NCBI GenBank assembly: GCA_937890525.1
Contig: CALADI010000001.1
Location: forward strand, 1-43,336
DNA from: an uncultured Clostridia bacterium
Lineage (GTDB): Bacteria > Bacillota > Clostridia > Oscillospirales > Oscillospiraceae
Reading direction: 5' to 3'
DNA: 43,336 bases
Below the pieces are notes generated by a model. The model made no database searches. It was given only the letters and a program-made list of their open reading frames with translations, and was not told the DNA's origin. Of the stretch, positions 17,395-24,993 are shown in pieces. Both the position numbers and the translations under genes were made by a program. The stretch's first letter is position 1, and each line of letters opens with the position of its first letter.

Positions 17395-18081
17395 ATGAAA
17401 AGAAGCCAGATCAATGCGGCGCTGAAGGAACTGGAAGCCATGTGCAGCAAATACAGCCGGGCGCTGCCCCCGTTCTGCCATTTCACCCCGGAGCAATGGC
17501 AGCAGATGGGTCACGAGTATGACGAAGTCCGGGACTGTATGCTGGGCTGGGACATCACCGACTACGGCATGGGGGATTTCGACAAGATGGGATTCTCTCT
17601 CATCACCCTGCGCAACGGCAGCCGTGCCATGCCGGACAAGTACCCCAAGGTCTACGCCGAGAAGCTGCTGTATCTGAAGGAGGGGCAGTATGCCCCCAAC
17701 CACTTCCATTGGTTTAAGACCGAGGATATCATCAACTGCGGCGGGGGCAATGTGCTCATCAAGGTGTACAACAGCCTGCCCGATGAGGAGATCGACTACG
17801 CATCTGATGTGACGGTGCATACCGACGGCAGGACTTATACCGTCCCGGCGGGCACCTCCATCCGCTTGACCCCCGGCGAGAGCATCCATGTCCAGCAATA
17901 CCTGTACCACGATTTCAGCGTGGAGCCGGGGACGGGGGCGGTGCTTCTGGCTGAGGTGAGCCAGTGCAACGATGACAATACGGACAACCGCTTCAATCCT
18001 CCCATGGGTCGCTTCCCCGCCATTGAGGAGGATGAACCCCCTTACCGCCTGCTGTGCAACGAGTACCCGGCGGCAAAGTGA
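17395..18081 (+). CDS. D-lyxose ketol-isomerase (cupin sugar isomerase)
   Basis: A 228-aa cupin matching the D-lyxose isomerase family, which interconverts D-lyxose and D-xylulose and, more weakly, D-mannose and D-fructose, using Mn2+. The metal ligands can be read directly: His103 and His105 in PNHFHWF, Glu110 in KTEDI, and His172 in YLYHDF. Their numbering is nearly that of the characterised E. coli O157 enzyme. The length is normal. The ribosome site AGGAGG lies nine bases before ATG. It is first in a two-gene operon with a PfkB kinase and opposite an AraC regulator, so it feeds the kinase with a ketose. Confidence 0.93.
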   Translation: MKRSQINAALKELEAMCSKYSRALPPFCHFTPEQWQQMGHEYDEVRDCMLGWDITDYGMGDFDKMGFSLITLRNGSRAMPDKYPKVYAEKLLYLKEGQYAPNHFHWFKTEDIINCGGGNVLIKVYNSLPDEEIDYASDVTVHTDGRTYTVPAGTSIRLTPGESIHVQQYLYHDFSVEPGTGAVLLAEVSQCNDDNTDNRFNPPMGRFPAIEEDEPPYRLLCNEYPAAK

Positions 18082-18093
18082 GGCTAGAGCGGT

Positions 18094-19050
18094 ATGGATG
18101 TAGTTGCGCTGGGCGAATTGCTCATTGATTTTACCTGCGAAGCCGTGGACGCCGGCGGCTACCCCACCATGGCGGCGCACCCCGGGGGCGCCCCGGCGAA
18201 TTTCTTGGCGGCGCTGAGCAGATTCGGCGCGGAGACGGCCCTGATGGGCAAGGTGGGTGACGATGCCTTCGGGAAGATGCTGCTGGGTACCTTGCAAAAG
18301 GCGGGGATCGACACCCGGGGCATGGTGACAACGGAGGAGGTGTTCACCACCCTTGCCTTCGTGACGCTGGATGAAACGGGAAACCGGGAATTTTCCTTTT
18401 CCCGGAAGCCGGGGGCGGATACCTGCCTGACGGAGCAGGAGTTGGATCTTAGGCTCATCGACGAGACCAAGGTGTTCCACTTCGGCACCTTATCCCTGAC
18501 CCATGAGCCTGCCCGGTCTGCCACCTATCGGGCGGTGGAATACGCCCGGCGGCAGGGCAAGTGGATCACCTTTGACCCCAATCTTCGCAAGCCCCTGTGG
18601 AAAGATTTGGATACAGCGAAGGAGCAGATGCGCTGGGGACTATCCCAAGCGGATGTGGTGAAGATCAGCGACGAGGAGGTGGAGTTCCTCTTCGGCATGA
18701 CCCCGGAGGAGGGGGCTGCCCATATTTTGCGGGAATTCGGCGGGAAGCTGGTGTTCGTCACCTGCGGCGCCCGGGGATGCTTCTTCCAAAACCGGCGGAC
18801 ATCGGGCATGGTGCCGGGGCTGACGGGGCTTTCGGTGGTGGATACCACCGGCGCCGGGGACATCTTCGGCGGCAGCGCCCTGTGGATGCTGCTGCAAACC
18901 GGCGAAGATCCGGCAGAGTTGACAGAAGCCCAGCTTCGCAGGGTGACGGAATTTGCCTGCGCCAGCGCCGGGCTTTCCACCACCAGATACGGCGGCATTT
19001 CCAGCGTGCCCAGCTATGAGCAGGTCGTGGAAGTCTTGCATCGCACATAA
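18094..19050 (+). CDS. PfkB-family sugar kinase, fructokinase-like
   Basis: A 318-aa ribokinase-fold enzyme. The N-terminal PfkB signature region holds GGAPANFLAALSRFGA (31-46). The C-terminal signature VVDTTGAGDIFGG (248-260) carries the catalytic base Asp256. ITFDPNLRKPLW (158-169) is typical of fructokinases. It probably phosphorylates the ketose made by the upstream isomerase: fructose to fructose-6-phosphate if mannose is the real substrate, or a xylulose if lyxose is. It starts 12 bases after the isomerase stop, with a GTGAGG site that overlaps that stop. It ends at a strong terminator. Confidence 0.92.
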   Translation: MDVVALGELLIDFTCEAVDAGGYPTMAAHPGGAPANFLAALSRFGAETALMGKVGDDAFGKMLLGTLQKAGIDTRGMVTTEEVFTTLAFVTLDETGNREFSFSRKPGADTCLTEQELDLRLIDETKVFHFGTLSLTHEPARSATYRAVEYARRQGKWITFDPNLRKPLWKDLDTAKEQMRWGLSQADVVKISDEEVEFLFGMTPEEGAAHILREFGGKLVFVTCGARGCFFQNRRTSGMVPGLTGLSVVDTTGAGDIFGGSALWMLLQTGEDPAELTEAQLRRVTEFACASAGLSTTRYGGISSVPSYEQVVEVLHRT

Positions 19051-19055
19051 GCAAC

Positions 19056-19090
19056 AAACCGCTCCACCCGGCAACGGATGGAGCGGTTTT
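19056..19090. terminator. Bidirectional terminator between kinase and DUF3783 gene
   Basis: An 11-bp stem AAACCGCTCCA/TGGAGCGGTTT with T4 on the plus side and T3 on the minus side. It serves both convergent genes. Confidence 0.88.
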
Positions 19091-19097
19091 CGTGTGT

Positions 19098-19475
19098 TTA
19101 GGTGTTGCGTTTTCCGGTCATGGTCTGATGCTCCCGCCGCAGCTCGGCGCACAGGGAAGCGAAGCTCCAGCCGTCGTTGTGGGGGGTGTGGATGGCCTTG
19201 ATGACGCCGCCGGACACCTGATTGATGAGTGCGGCGGCAAGCTGTTCCCGCCCGTCAAAGCCGTGGAGCAGCGCGAATTTCCCGCCCAAGGGCGCAGAGG
19301 GGGCAGGGGTCAAATCTTGGTCAGCCAGCAGCCGGGCGATGGTGTAGGATGTGTGACCGTCGTCGATGCCCCGGCAGGTGACGCCTGCCTTCTTGGCCAG
19401 CGCCGTCAGACTCAGAAGCTGCATCCCGCTGAGCCCGTAGATCAAAATAACAGGGGTTTGCAAATGGTGTTCCAT
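19098..19475 (-). CDS. DUF3783 family protein
   Basis: A small cytosolic protein (125 aa) of the uncharacterised DUF3783 family common in gut Clostridia. It starts with a short hydrophobic strand (VILIYGLSG, 9-17) followed by a helix. It has the family's middle phrase ALLHGFDGREQLAAALINQV (68-87) and the C-terminal AIHTPHNDGWSFASLCAELRREH. The function is unknown. AAGGAGG is placed well before the ATG, and an extended -10 (TGGTATGAT, 19505-19513 on the minus strand) lies 30 bases further upstream. It is divergent from the CIRCE/hsp20 unit. Confidence 0.75.
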   Translation of the reverse strand: MEHHLQTPVILIYGLSGMQLLSLTALAKKAGVTCRGIDDGHTSYTIARLLADQDLTPAPSAPLGGKFALLHGFDGREQLAAALINQVSGGVIKAIHTPHNDGWSFASLCAELRREHQTMTGKRNT

Positions 19476-19563
19476 GGCAGTTCCTCCTTGGGGTGTTTTT
19501 CTTTATCATACCACAGATTTTTCCAAAGGAACAGAGGGAATTACACCCCGGCGGCACAGTGCT

Positions 19564-19590
19564 TTAGCACTCGAATCTGAAGAGTGCTAA
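19564..19590 (+). promoter_or_regulatory. CIRCE operator (HrcA binding site) of hsp20
   Basis: A second perfect CIRCE: TTAGCACTC, nine bases, GAGTGCTAA. Nearly 200 bases separate it from the Hsp20 ATG. No consensus promoter stands upstream; TTTCCA/TACACC with a 16-base gap is the best weak match, and sub-consensus boxes also fall within the operator itself (TTAGCA...TAAAAA, 18 apart). Confidence 0.93.
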
Positions 19591-19788
19591 AAATTCACAA
19601 TGGGTTCACAGAAAATGGCAGAACTGTTCATCTCTGGGGGGTATGATCTAGTTGTCAAAAGGAAAGACAAGATCCCAAAGAAAAGAGATGAGCCCCATGG
19701 GCTGACCGATCCCGGCGAATGCCGACCCCGCCGGACAAAAACATCACGGCCGACATAAATTGGAATACCTGGATATGGAGGCATTGTT

Positions 19789-20244
19789 ATGTTTGAACTT
19801 GCTCGCAGAAATAATCACCATGTGAATACCTATAATCCCTTCCGTGAGATGGAGGAGCTGGAGCGCAGCTTCTTTGCCGATCCCTTTGCCGGATTCTTTG
19901 GCAGTACCGATCTGGCGGAATTCAAGACCGATGTCACCGACGAGGGTGACCACTATCTGCTGGAAGCTGATCTGCCGGGATTTGAGAAGAAGGACATTGC
20001 GCTGGATGTCAACGGCGATACCCTGACCATCCGTGCCGAGCGCCACTCCAAGGCAGAGGACAAGGACCAGAAAGACCGGATCGTTCGGGTGGAGCGTTCT
20101 TACGGCGCATATGCCCGGCAGTTCGATGTGTCCGGCGTGGATACCGACCACATTCGCGCCAAATACGAAAATGGCGTGCTGAAGCTGGAACTGCCCAAGC
20201 GGGAGACCCAGATCCCGGAGGCAAGACGGCTGGAAATCGAATGA
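19789..20244 (+). CDS. Hsp20/alpha-crystallin small heat-shock protein
   Basis: A 151-aa holdase chaperone that binds unfolding proteins and passes them to ClpB/DnaK. An N-terminal arm (NPFREMEELERSFF, 16-29) precedes the alpha-crystallin domain (about 42-140) with DLPGFEKKDIALDVNGDTL (61-79), the A-x-Y-E-N-G-V-L-K-L-E-L-P motif (about 124-136) typical of the family, and a short tail. TGGAGG lies seven bases before ATG. Sharing CIRCE control with clpB in the same window places both in one HrcA regulon, consistent with their joint role in disaggregation. Confidence 0.96.
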   Translation: MFELARRNNHHVNTYNPFREMEELERSFFADPFAGFFGSTDLAEFKTDVTDEGDHYLLEADLPGFEKKDIALDVNGDTLTIRAERHSKAEDKDQKDRIVRVERSYGAYARQFDVSGVDTDHIRAKYENGVLKLELPKRETQIPEARRLEIE

Positions 20245-20258
20245 CCCCGTGTGAAGCA

Positions 20259-20298
20259 AACGCAGGAGCGTACCAAAAGGTGCGCTCCTGCGTTTTTT
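20259..20298 (+). terminator. Terminator of hsp20
   Basis: A 10-bp stem CGCAGGAGCG/CGCTCCTGCG with T6 directly after; it begins about 15 bases after the stop codon. Confidence 0.9.
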
Positions 20299-20363
20299 GT
20301 GTGTTCGGCACCGCCTCCATTGGCAGACGGTTTTGGATGTGATTTACTTGGAGGGATATTTTG

Positions 20364-20447
20364 TTACATATGTATCACCCTCAGCGCAGTACCAGCAGTC
20401 AAGGGATAGAATGTTGAAATCGAACACAACTTTATGGTTCGGTTCAT
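20364..20447 (-). CDS. Possible short peptide ORF behind the MFS gene
   Basis: AAAGGAG stands six bases before an ATG, opening a 27-codon frame (MNRTIKLCSI...). The frame beginning two bases later runs through 20344 and looks more protein-like (…NHKVVFDFNILSLDCWYC…), with a C-W-Y-C pair and a stop at 20344, but it has no start codon of its own. Either a short peptide is made from the good ribosome site, or a slightly longer peptide gene has lost its frame at the start. I recognise no family. Confidence 0.3.
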   Translation of the reverse strand: MNRTIKLCSISTFYPLTAGTALRVIHM

Positions 20448-20465
20448 GACAGACTCCTTTCGCAT

Positions 20466-21707
20466 TTACTTGGTTTGATTTTTCAGCCTGCGCCACATGG
20501 GGATGGCGCAGGCGCAGATCCCGGCGGCGCACAGGGCTACGGCGCAGCCGCCGCCGATGACACCCCTCCAGCCGGATCGTTCCAGCAGACTGCCGACCCC
20601 CCAGCCGGAGAGGGTGCTGCCCACATAGGTGGCGGAATTGAGCAGACCGCTCAGGGCGCTGACCAGCCCGGTGTATTCCAGCCCCATGGGGATCAGGGTC
20701 ACCAGCATGGTGTTCACCGCCAGCATCAGGGCGGCGCAGGCGGCGAAGATCCCCAGATCGCCCCATACAGGCAGCCCCAGCCCCATGGCAGGCAGGATCA
20801 GCGCAGCCCCGGCGCAGGCAAGGCAGATGCAGGCGGTGCGGGGTTCGCTGTGGAATACCCGGTCGTTGAGCCGTTTGCCCAGATACACGCCACTCAGATT
20901 GACCAGAGGAAGGACAAGGGTCATCACGATGGAACTGACCTCATCCACATGGTGGTTTTGCAGCAGATAGCTGGGCGTCCATGTTTGCAGACCATCCCGG
21001 ATCAGTCCGTTGGCGGCGGCAGACAGGACGATGGGGATCAGCAGCAGCGCCACCCCCGGCGGGCATCGGCGGCGACGGGTGGGGGCGGACTTTCCGGAGG
21101 TTTGGGACAGGGCGGGGGCAAGGGATTTCATCCCCCGCAGCCACGCAAGCCCGATGACCGTCAGGATCAGACCTGCAAGGAAGAACGCCATGCGCCAACG
21201 GCCTGCGGCGGCGCACAGGGCGGACAGAGCGTAGGCGGCGAAGGTGCCCGCCGGGACGGTGGTGGAATAGCGGACGCTGAAGGTCATGGCCTGATGACTG
21301 GGCAGCCGTGCCACCGTCAGCGCCAGCAAGGGGGACCATACGGCGGACTGCACCACCCCGTTGACCGCCCAAAACAGGATCATCCACCCGGGAGAAGCTG
21401 CCATGGACATGGCCACATTGCATACCCCGGAGCCGAATACGCCGAAAAAGACGATCCGCACCGGGTTCAGCCGATCCCCCAAGATCCCCCAGACCAGTTG
21501 AAAGATGCCGTAACTCAGAAAGAAAGCGCTGCTGACCATGCCCAACTCCGTCTGGGAAAAGCCCGTGGAGCGGGCGATCTGGGCAAGGCTTGCGGTGAAG
21601 TTCAGCCTGCCGATGTAGGTGCTGAAATAGGCCGTCCAGCACAGGGTGAAAAATTGGGACTGCTGCCGCCGCTGGGTCAGCTTGGTGTCAGATATTGATG
21701 TAGGCAA
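20466..21707 (-). CDS. MFS transporter, GlpT/OPA-like
   Basis: A 413-aa, roughly 12-span major facilitator. The N-terminal half carries YIGRLNFTASLAQIARSTGFS (31-51) and YGIFQLVWGILGDRLNPVRIV (66-86), the arrangement of organic-phosphate/sugar-acid carriers, with the GDRxxP loop-2 motif. A basic central loop (about 205-217, RRRRCPPG) joins the halves. Initiation is probably at TTG (21707) with GGAG nine bases ahead. It overlaps the preceding gene by 20 bases, so it is the last gene of the carbohydrate operon and likely imports a sugar derivative. The substrate is not deducible. Confidence 0.88.
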   Translation of the reverse strand: MPTSISDTKLTQRRQQSQFFTLCWTAYFSTYIGRLNFTASLAQIARSTGFSQTELGMVSSAFFLSYGIFQLVWGILGDRLNPVRIVFFGVFGSGVCNVAMSMAASPGWMILFWAVNGVVQSAVWSPLLALTVARLPSHQAMTFSVRYSTTVPAGTFAAYALSALCAAAGRWRMAFFLAGLILTVIGLAWLRGMKSLAPALSQTSGKSAPTRRRRCPPGVALLLIPIVLSAAANGLIRDGLQTWTPSYLLQNHHVDEVSSIVMTLVLPLVNLSGVYLGKRLNDRVFHSEPRTACICLACAGAALILPAMGLGLPVWGDLGIFAACAALMLAVNTMLVTLIPMGLEYTGLVSALSGLLNSATYVGSTLSGWGVGSLLERSGWRGVIGGGCAVALCAAGICACAIPMWRRLKNQTK

Positions 21708-24132
21708 AGTGGTGTTCTCCGATCTGGGTCAGGATTTGTTGGGGGAGCAGGAATGGAGAGCGGAGCAGATAGGGAAGGCCTTGATGGATTTTGGCACAAA
21801 CTTCGCCATCTGAAAAAACGACCCGTACCCTGTATTCCTGTGCTACGCAGACAATAGCCTGAGTCACCACCGATTCCAGAGGGGTTAGGATCAGAGTATC
21901 TGCGGATCGGGTCACATGTGCATTGCAACACAAGAAGGTTCCATCGGGCTGCTGATGCAGGTAGCATCGGGTTAGCGCCAGTTCTCCAATGGCTTTGAAT
22001 ACCTCGTGGACATCGTTGTCACAGCAAGCACCTTGAGTCACTGCTCCGCCCATGGCGGTGTAGCCGGATACAGCTTGATGTCGGGGAGCGCGCCACCATG
22101 AGCTGATCATAGGAATATAGGTTTCACCCAACACGGCGGGAATGTGGGTGCCGCCGTTTTCTGGGACGAATAGCTGGGTCTGTCGATAGGGGTCTGGGAC
22201 GAATGCCCAGCGCAGTATCCCATCCCAGCCCATCAGCTGGGCACAGGCGCCCAAAGTGTTCATGCCTCGGATCAGATAGGTACCGTCTCCAGTCAACTGG
22301 TACAGATAGATCAGTGCATAGGCATTCCATGCCGACCACCCATGGGGAGAATCCATCATCTGTGCCCGGGGGCACATGGGGGTCTTTCCCATCTCCACAT
22401 CGTACTGGGCTTCCCAATAGCGTAGAGTCCCACCTGCCATCCGGGAATCCGGGATCAGCGCTTGCTCGTGGGATGCATGAGCATCCACGATTTGCCGGGC
22501 GGCGCAGATGTAGCGATTCCTGCGTGGGCTGTCTGGGGGTAACATCAGAGCAAACGCTCCAAGCTGAGCGGCAGAGCAGGAGTTTGCCCCGTCTTCATAA
22601 CAGGAGGAGGTGGCACCCTCGGTCTGGAAATTGCCCCCCAGGGATGCCAGATGGTCCATGGCACTTATCAGCGACAGAGAGAGTCGGTGAGCCCGTGGAT
22701 GCCAAAGCACATGCTGCTCAGGAGAACAGTCGGGGCTGGAAAGGAGCCCGAGCAGAGTCTGAAGCAATTCGGTAAGAGATTTGGCGGGGTAGATCACCGA
22801 GGTATAATCTGTTCTGCCTTTGTAGAAACCGCCATCGGCTCTTTGGAAGGAGAGCACCACCTGCGCCAGAAGCCATGCCCTGTGGAGATCCTCGTCGCAT
22901 TTGGTGCAGGCGTAACGCATGACCAGCACCCCCACCATGGACGAGTGATTCTGGATCCGATCCGACTGGATCAGGGGGCGCATGGTATCTGTGCAGTACA
23001 GCAGGGGGAGCAATTCGTGAAACTTATCCTCCATGGCATGGTCGGCGGCGGGGTCAGGGAAATGGCGTCGGGCGAGAAATGCCGAATACAGTCCGTACCA
23101 GCTTTCTGCATGGGTGGAAGCCTTCTGTGGGGCGTTGATAGCGGCAGTTCGGGCGTGGCAAATGTACCACGACCAGCGATTGCGAACGCTAAGGCACATC
23201 TGGCTCCGAAAACCAGCGGCATTTTCCACATCCAGCGTATAGACACCGGGGGCATCCCATCCTTGAAAACGCCCAAGATAGACTCCGTCATGATTCTGGG
23301 TCAGAGGAAATCTCCTGCTTGATCCATCGGGGGTGATGAGCCGGGCAGACCGGATGGGGCTGTTGGAAAAAATACGGATACAGCTGCATTCCCCCGGTGC
23401 AACGGTGTACAGGTCGGCGTGAAGCATAGGCAGTAGGGAATGTGCGGAGATGGCAGGCTTAACTCCCTCTAGATCATAGCTGCGGGCAACGGGGAAAAGG
23501 AAAATGTGCCAGATTTTTTCTTCTCCGGAGGCAAGATGATCTAATCCTGCAGGGTGCCGAGGGGGCAGAGGACCGGGGTGGAGGAGATCAATGGAAGCGG
23601 TAAAAATACCTTGGGCGTCCTTCTCATATTCCAGCGTATAGGATGCCACGGGTGCGTCGGTGAAAATGGTCATAATGCCGCCGTCCGGTGCGGAAAAATA
23701 GCCCCACAGGTGGGTCTTTTCACATCGGATCAGGGTGGGAAAGAACTGATGCAGGTAATCCGGGTATTGAACCAGAAAACTGTCGAACCCCAAACGCAGA
23801 CCGGCTCGGAAGGGGATGGTGGCGGTTGCTGACGGATTGGAAATGGCGGCGGTGATCTCCAATGCCCCTTGGGGGTGGATGCGGTAGGATAGCGATACAT
23901 GAACCGTCACATCTGCCACCTGTGCATTGCCGGTGTAGGCGGAGGCAGGCTCCAATTGAGCCGGCTGCAGGGGGACGGGACGATCGCCGATGATCCAACA
24001 CACCCCGCCGTACTGATCCTGACGCATGGGGACATGGCGCACGACACCATCGATCGTTACGGATAGGGAACGGATCTTGCCGCCCCGGTGATCGATTTGC
24101 CAATGGCTGCTTTGCAGCATCTCATGGGTCAT
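21688..24132 (-). CDS. Large uncharacterised protein, possible (alpha/alpha)-barrel carbohydrate enzyme
   Basis: An 814-aa cytosolic protein with no signal peptide. The first ~310 residues are beta-rich with paired Trp/Tyr strands (QIDHRGGKIRSLSVTIDG near 11-28), resembling the beta-sandwich that precedes many glycoside-degrading domains. Residues ~330-760 are helical, with repeated aromatic motifs (WYGLYSAFLARRHF, SPHGWSAWNAYALIYLYQLTG, GATSSCYEDGANSCSAAQLGAFA) suggesting an alpha/alpha toroid as in heparinase-type lyases or unsaturated-glycan hydrolases. I cannot name a family. The start at 24132 overlaps the MBL-fold stop (ATGA); a longer frame to 24216 has no ribosome site. Its position in the operon argues for action on an imported oligosaccharide. 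Confidence 0.7.
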   Translation of the reverse strand: MTHEMLQSSHWQIDHRGGKIRSLSVTIDGVVRHVPMRQDQYGGVCWIIGDRPVPLQPAQLEPASAYTGNAQVADVTVHVSLSYRIHPQGALEITAAISNPSATATIPFRAGLRLGFDSFLVQYPDYLHQFFPTLIRCEKTHLWGYFSAPDGGIMTIFTDAPVASYTLEYEKDAQGIFTASIDLLHPGPLPPRHPAGLDHLASGEEKIWHIFLFPVARSYDLEGVKPAISAHSLLPMLHADLYTVAPGECSCIRIFSNSPIRSARLITPDGSSRRFPLTQNHDGVYLGRFQGWDAPGVYTLDVENAAGFRSQMCLSVRNRWSWYICHARTAAINAPQKASTHAESWYGLYSAFLARRHFPDPAADHAMEDKFHELLPLLYCTDTMRPLIQSDRIQNHSSMVGVLVMRYACTKCDEDLHRAWLLAQVVLSFQRADGGFYKGRTDYTSVIYPAKSLTELLQTLLGLLSSPDCSPEQHVLWHPRAHRLSLSLISAMDHLASLGGNFQTEGATSSCYEDGANSCSAAQLGAFALMLPPDSPRRNRYICAARQIVDAHASHEQALIPDSRMAGGTLRYWEAQYDVEMGKTPMCPRAQMMDSPHGWSAWNAYALIYLYQLTGDGTYLIRGMNTLGACAQLMGWDGILRWAFVPDPYRQTQLFVPENGGTHIPAVLGETYIPMISSWWRAPRHQAVSGYTAMGGAVTQGACCDNDVHEVFKAIGELALTRCYLHQQPDGTFLCCNAHVTRSADTLILTPLESVVTQAIVCVAQEYRVRVVFSDGEVCAKIHQGLPYLLRSPFLLPQQILTQIGEHHFAYINI

Positions 24133-24992
24133 AGGGAACGCTCCGTGTCGGATGAAATGTGCACCTGCATACCGTCGAAGGAGGGGCGCATTCCAAAGCC
24201 CCCTGCCCGGCGGCACAACTCGTCGTGGAGCAGACCGCCGTTGTGGGAGAAGTGATTGACGAAAAACATGGTCTGCCCGTCTGCGATGCCCAGTTCTAAG
24301 AGCCGCTGCTTTACGGCGGCGGCATCGGGCAGACCCATGTGACCGTCCTGCTCGCCGTTTTCCAGCTGACCGCTGGTGCAGTCCAAGCTGGCGGCGGTGA
24401 GGGGCTTGCCCCGGCTTGCCAGAAAGTCATACACCTCCGGCAGGAACCGCCCGGTGTCATGGGCGTACAGCAGCGAAGCGCCGCCTTGTTCGATGAGGTA
24501 GATCAGCGCCTGTTCTGTGGTCATATGCCGGGCGGGCAGCGGGGTGATGCGATAGCCCCCGGCACAAAAGGGGACAAAGGGTCGTATGATGTGAAAATGC
24601 AGCTTTTTTGCAACATTTTCGTCCAATTCATGCTTGGCAGCGGTGTAAAAATAGTCCCGCACGGCTTCGTTGCAGTAGATATCAAGTTCCGGGGCGGTCA
24701 TATGGTGGGCGTAGCAGCTCCCCCGCAGCACCAACTCGGCGGGATAGAAGTGGTCGGTGTGGGAATGGGTCACCAGCAGCCACCGCACGGCGGACAGGTC
24801 AACACCGTGGCGCAAGCTGTGCAGATAGGTGTCGCAGGGCAGATCCAGCAGAAGATCTTCGTTGACCAATGCCTGCGAGCGGGTGCGGATGTTCTTACCC
24901 CCCAGCGCCCGGGCTTGGCGGCAGCAAGGACAGTTGCAGAACACGGCGGGCCAGCCCTCAGCGGCTGCGGTGCCCAAATAGGTCAGTTTCAT
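24129..24992 (-). CDS. MBL-fold metal-dependent hydrolase, PhnP-like
   Basis: A 287-aa metallo-beta-lactamase-fold protein. It has the dizinc motif T-H-S-H-T-D-H (75-81), a later Y-A-H-D-T-G carrying the bridging Asp, and V-N-H-F-S-H-N-G-G for the last His. The N terminus GTAAAEGWPAVFCNCPCCRQAR (7-28) has the C-x-C-x-x-C cluster of PhnP-type phosphodiesterases, which open cyclic phosphates. Here it may hydrolyse a cyclic phosphate or ester on a sugar released by its neighbours. It starts two bases after the preceding gene ends and overlaps the next by four, so it is firmly within the operon. Confidence 0.88.
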   Translation of the reverse strand: MKLTYLGTAAAEGWPAVFCNCPCCRQARALGGKNIRTRSQALVNEDLLLDLPCDTYLHSLRHGVDLSAVRWLLVTHSHTDHFYPAELVLRGSCYAHHMTAPELDIYCNEAVRDYFYTAAKHELDENVAKKLHFHIIRPFVPFCAGGYRITPLPARHMTTEQALIYLIEQGGASLLYAHDTGRFLPEVYDFLASRGKPLTAASLDCTSGQLENGEQDGHMGLPDAAAVKQRLLELGIADGQTMFFVNHFSHNGGLLHDELCRRAGGFGMRPSFDGMQVHISSDTERSL

Positions 24993-24993
24993 A

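Noticed and set aside
19600..19758. A 52-codon frame in the hsp20 leader
   Set aside because: No ribosome site, highly basic C-terminal part with no recognisable pattern, and it sits in a likely untranslated leader.
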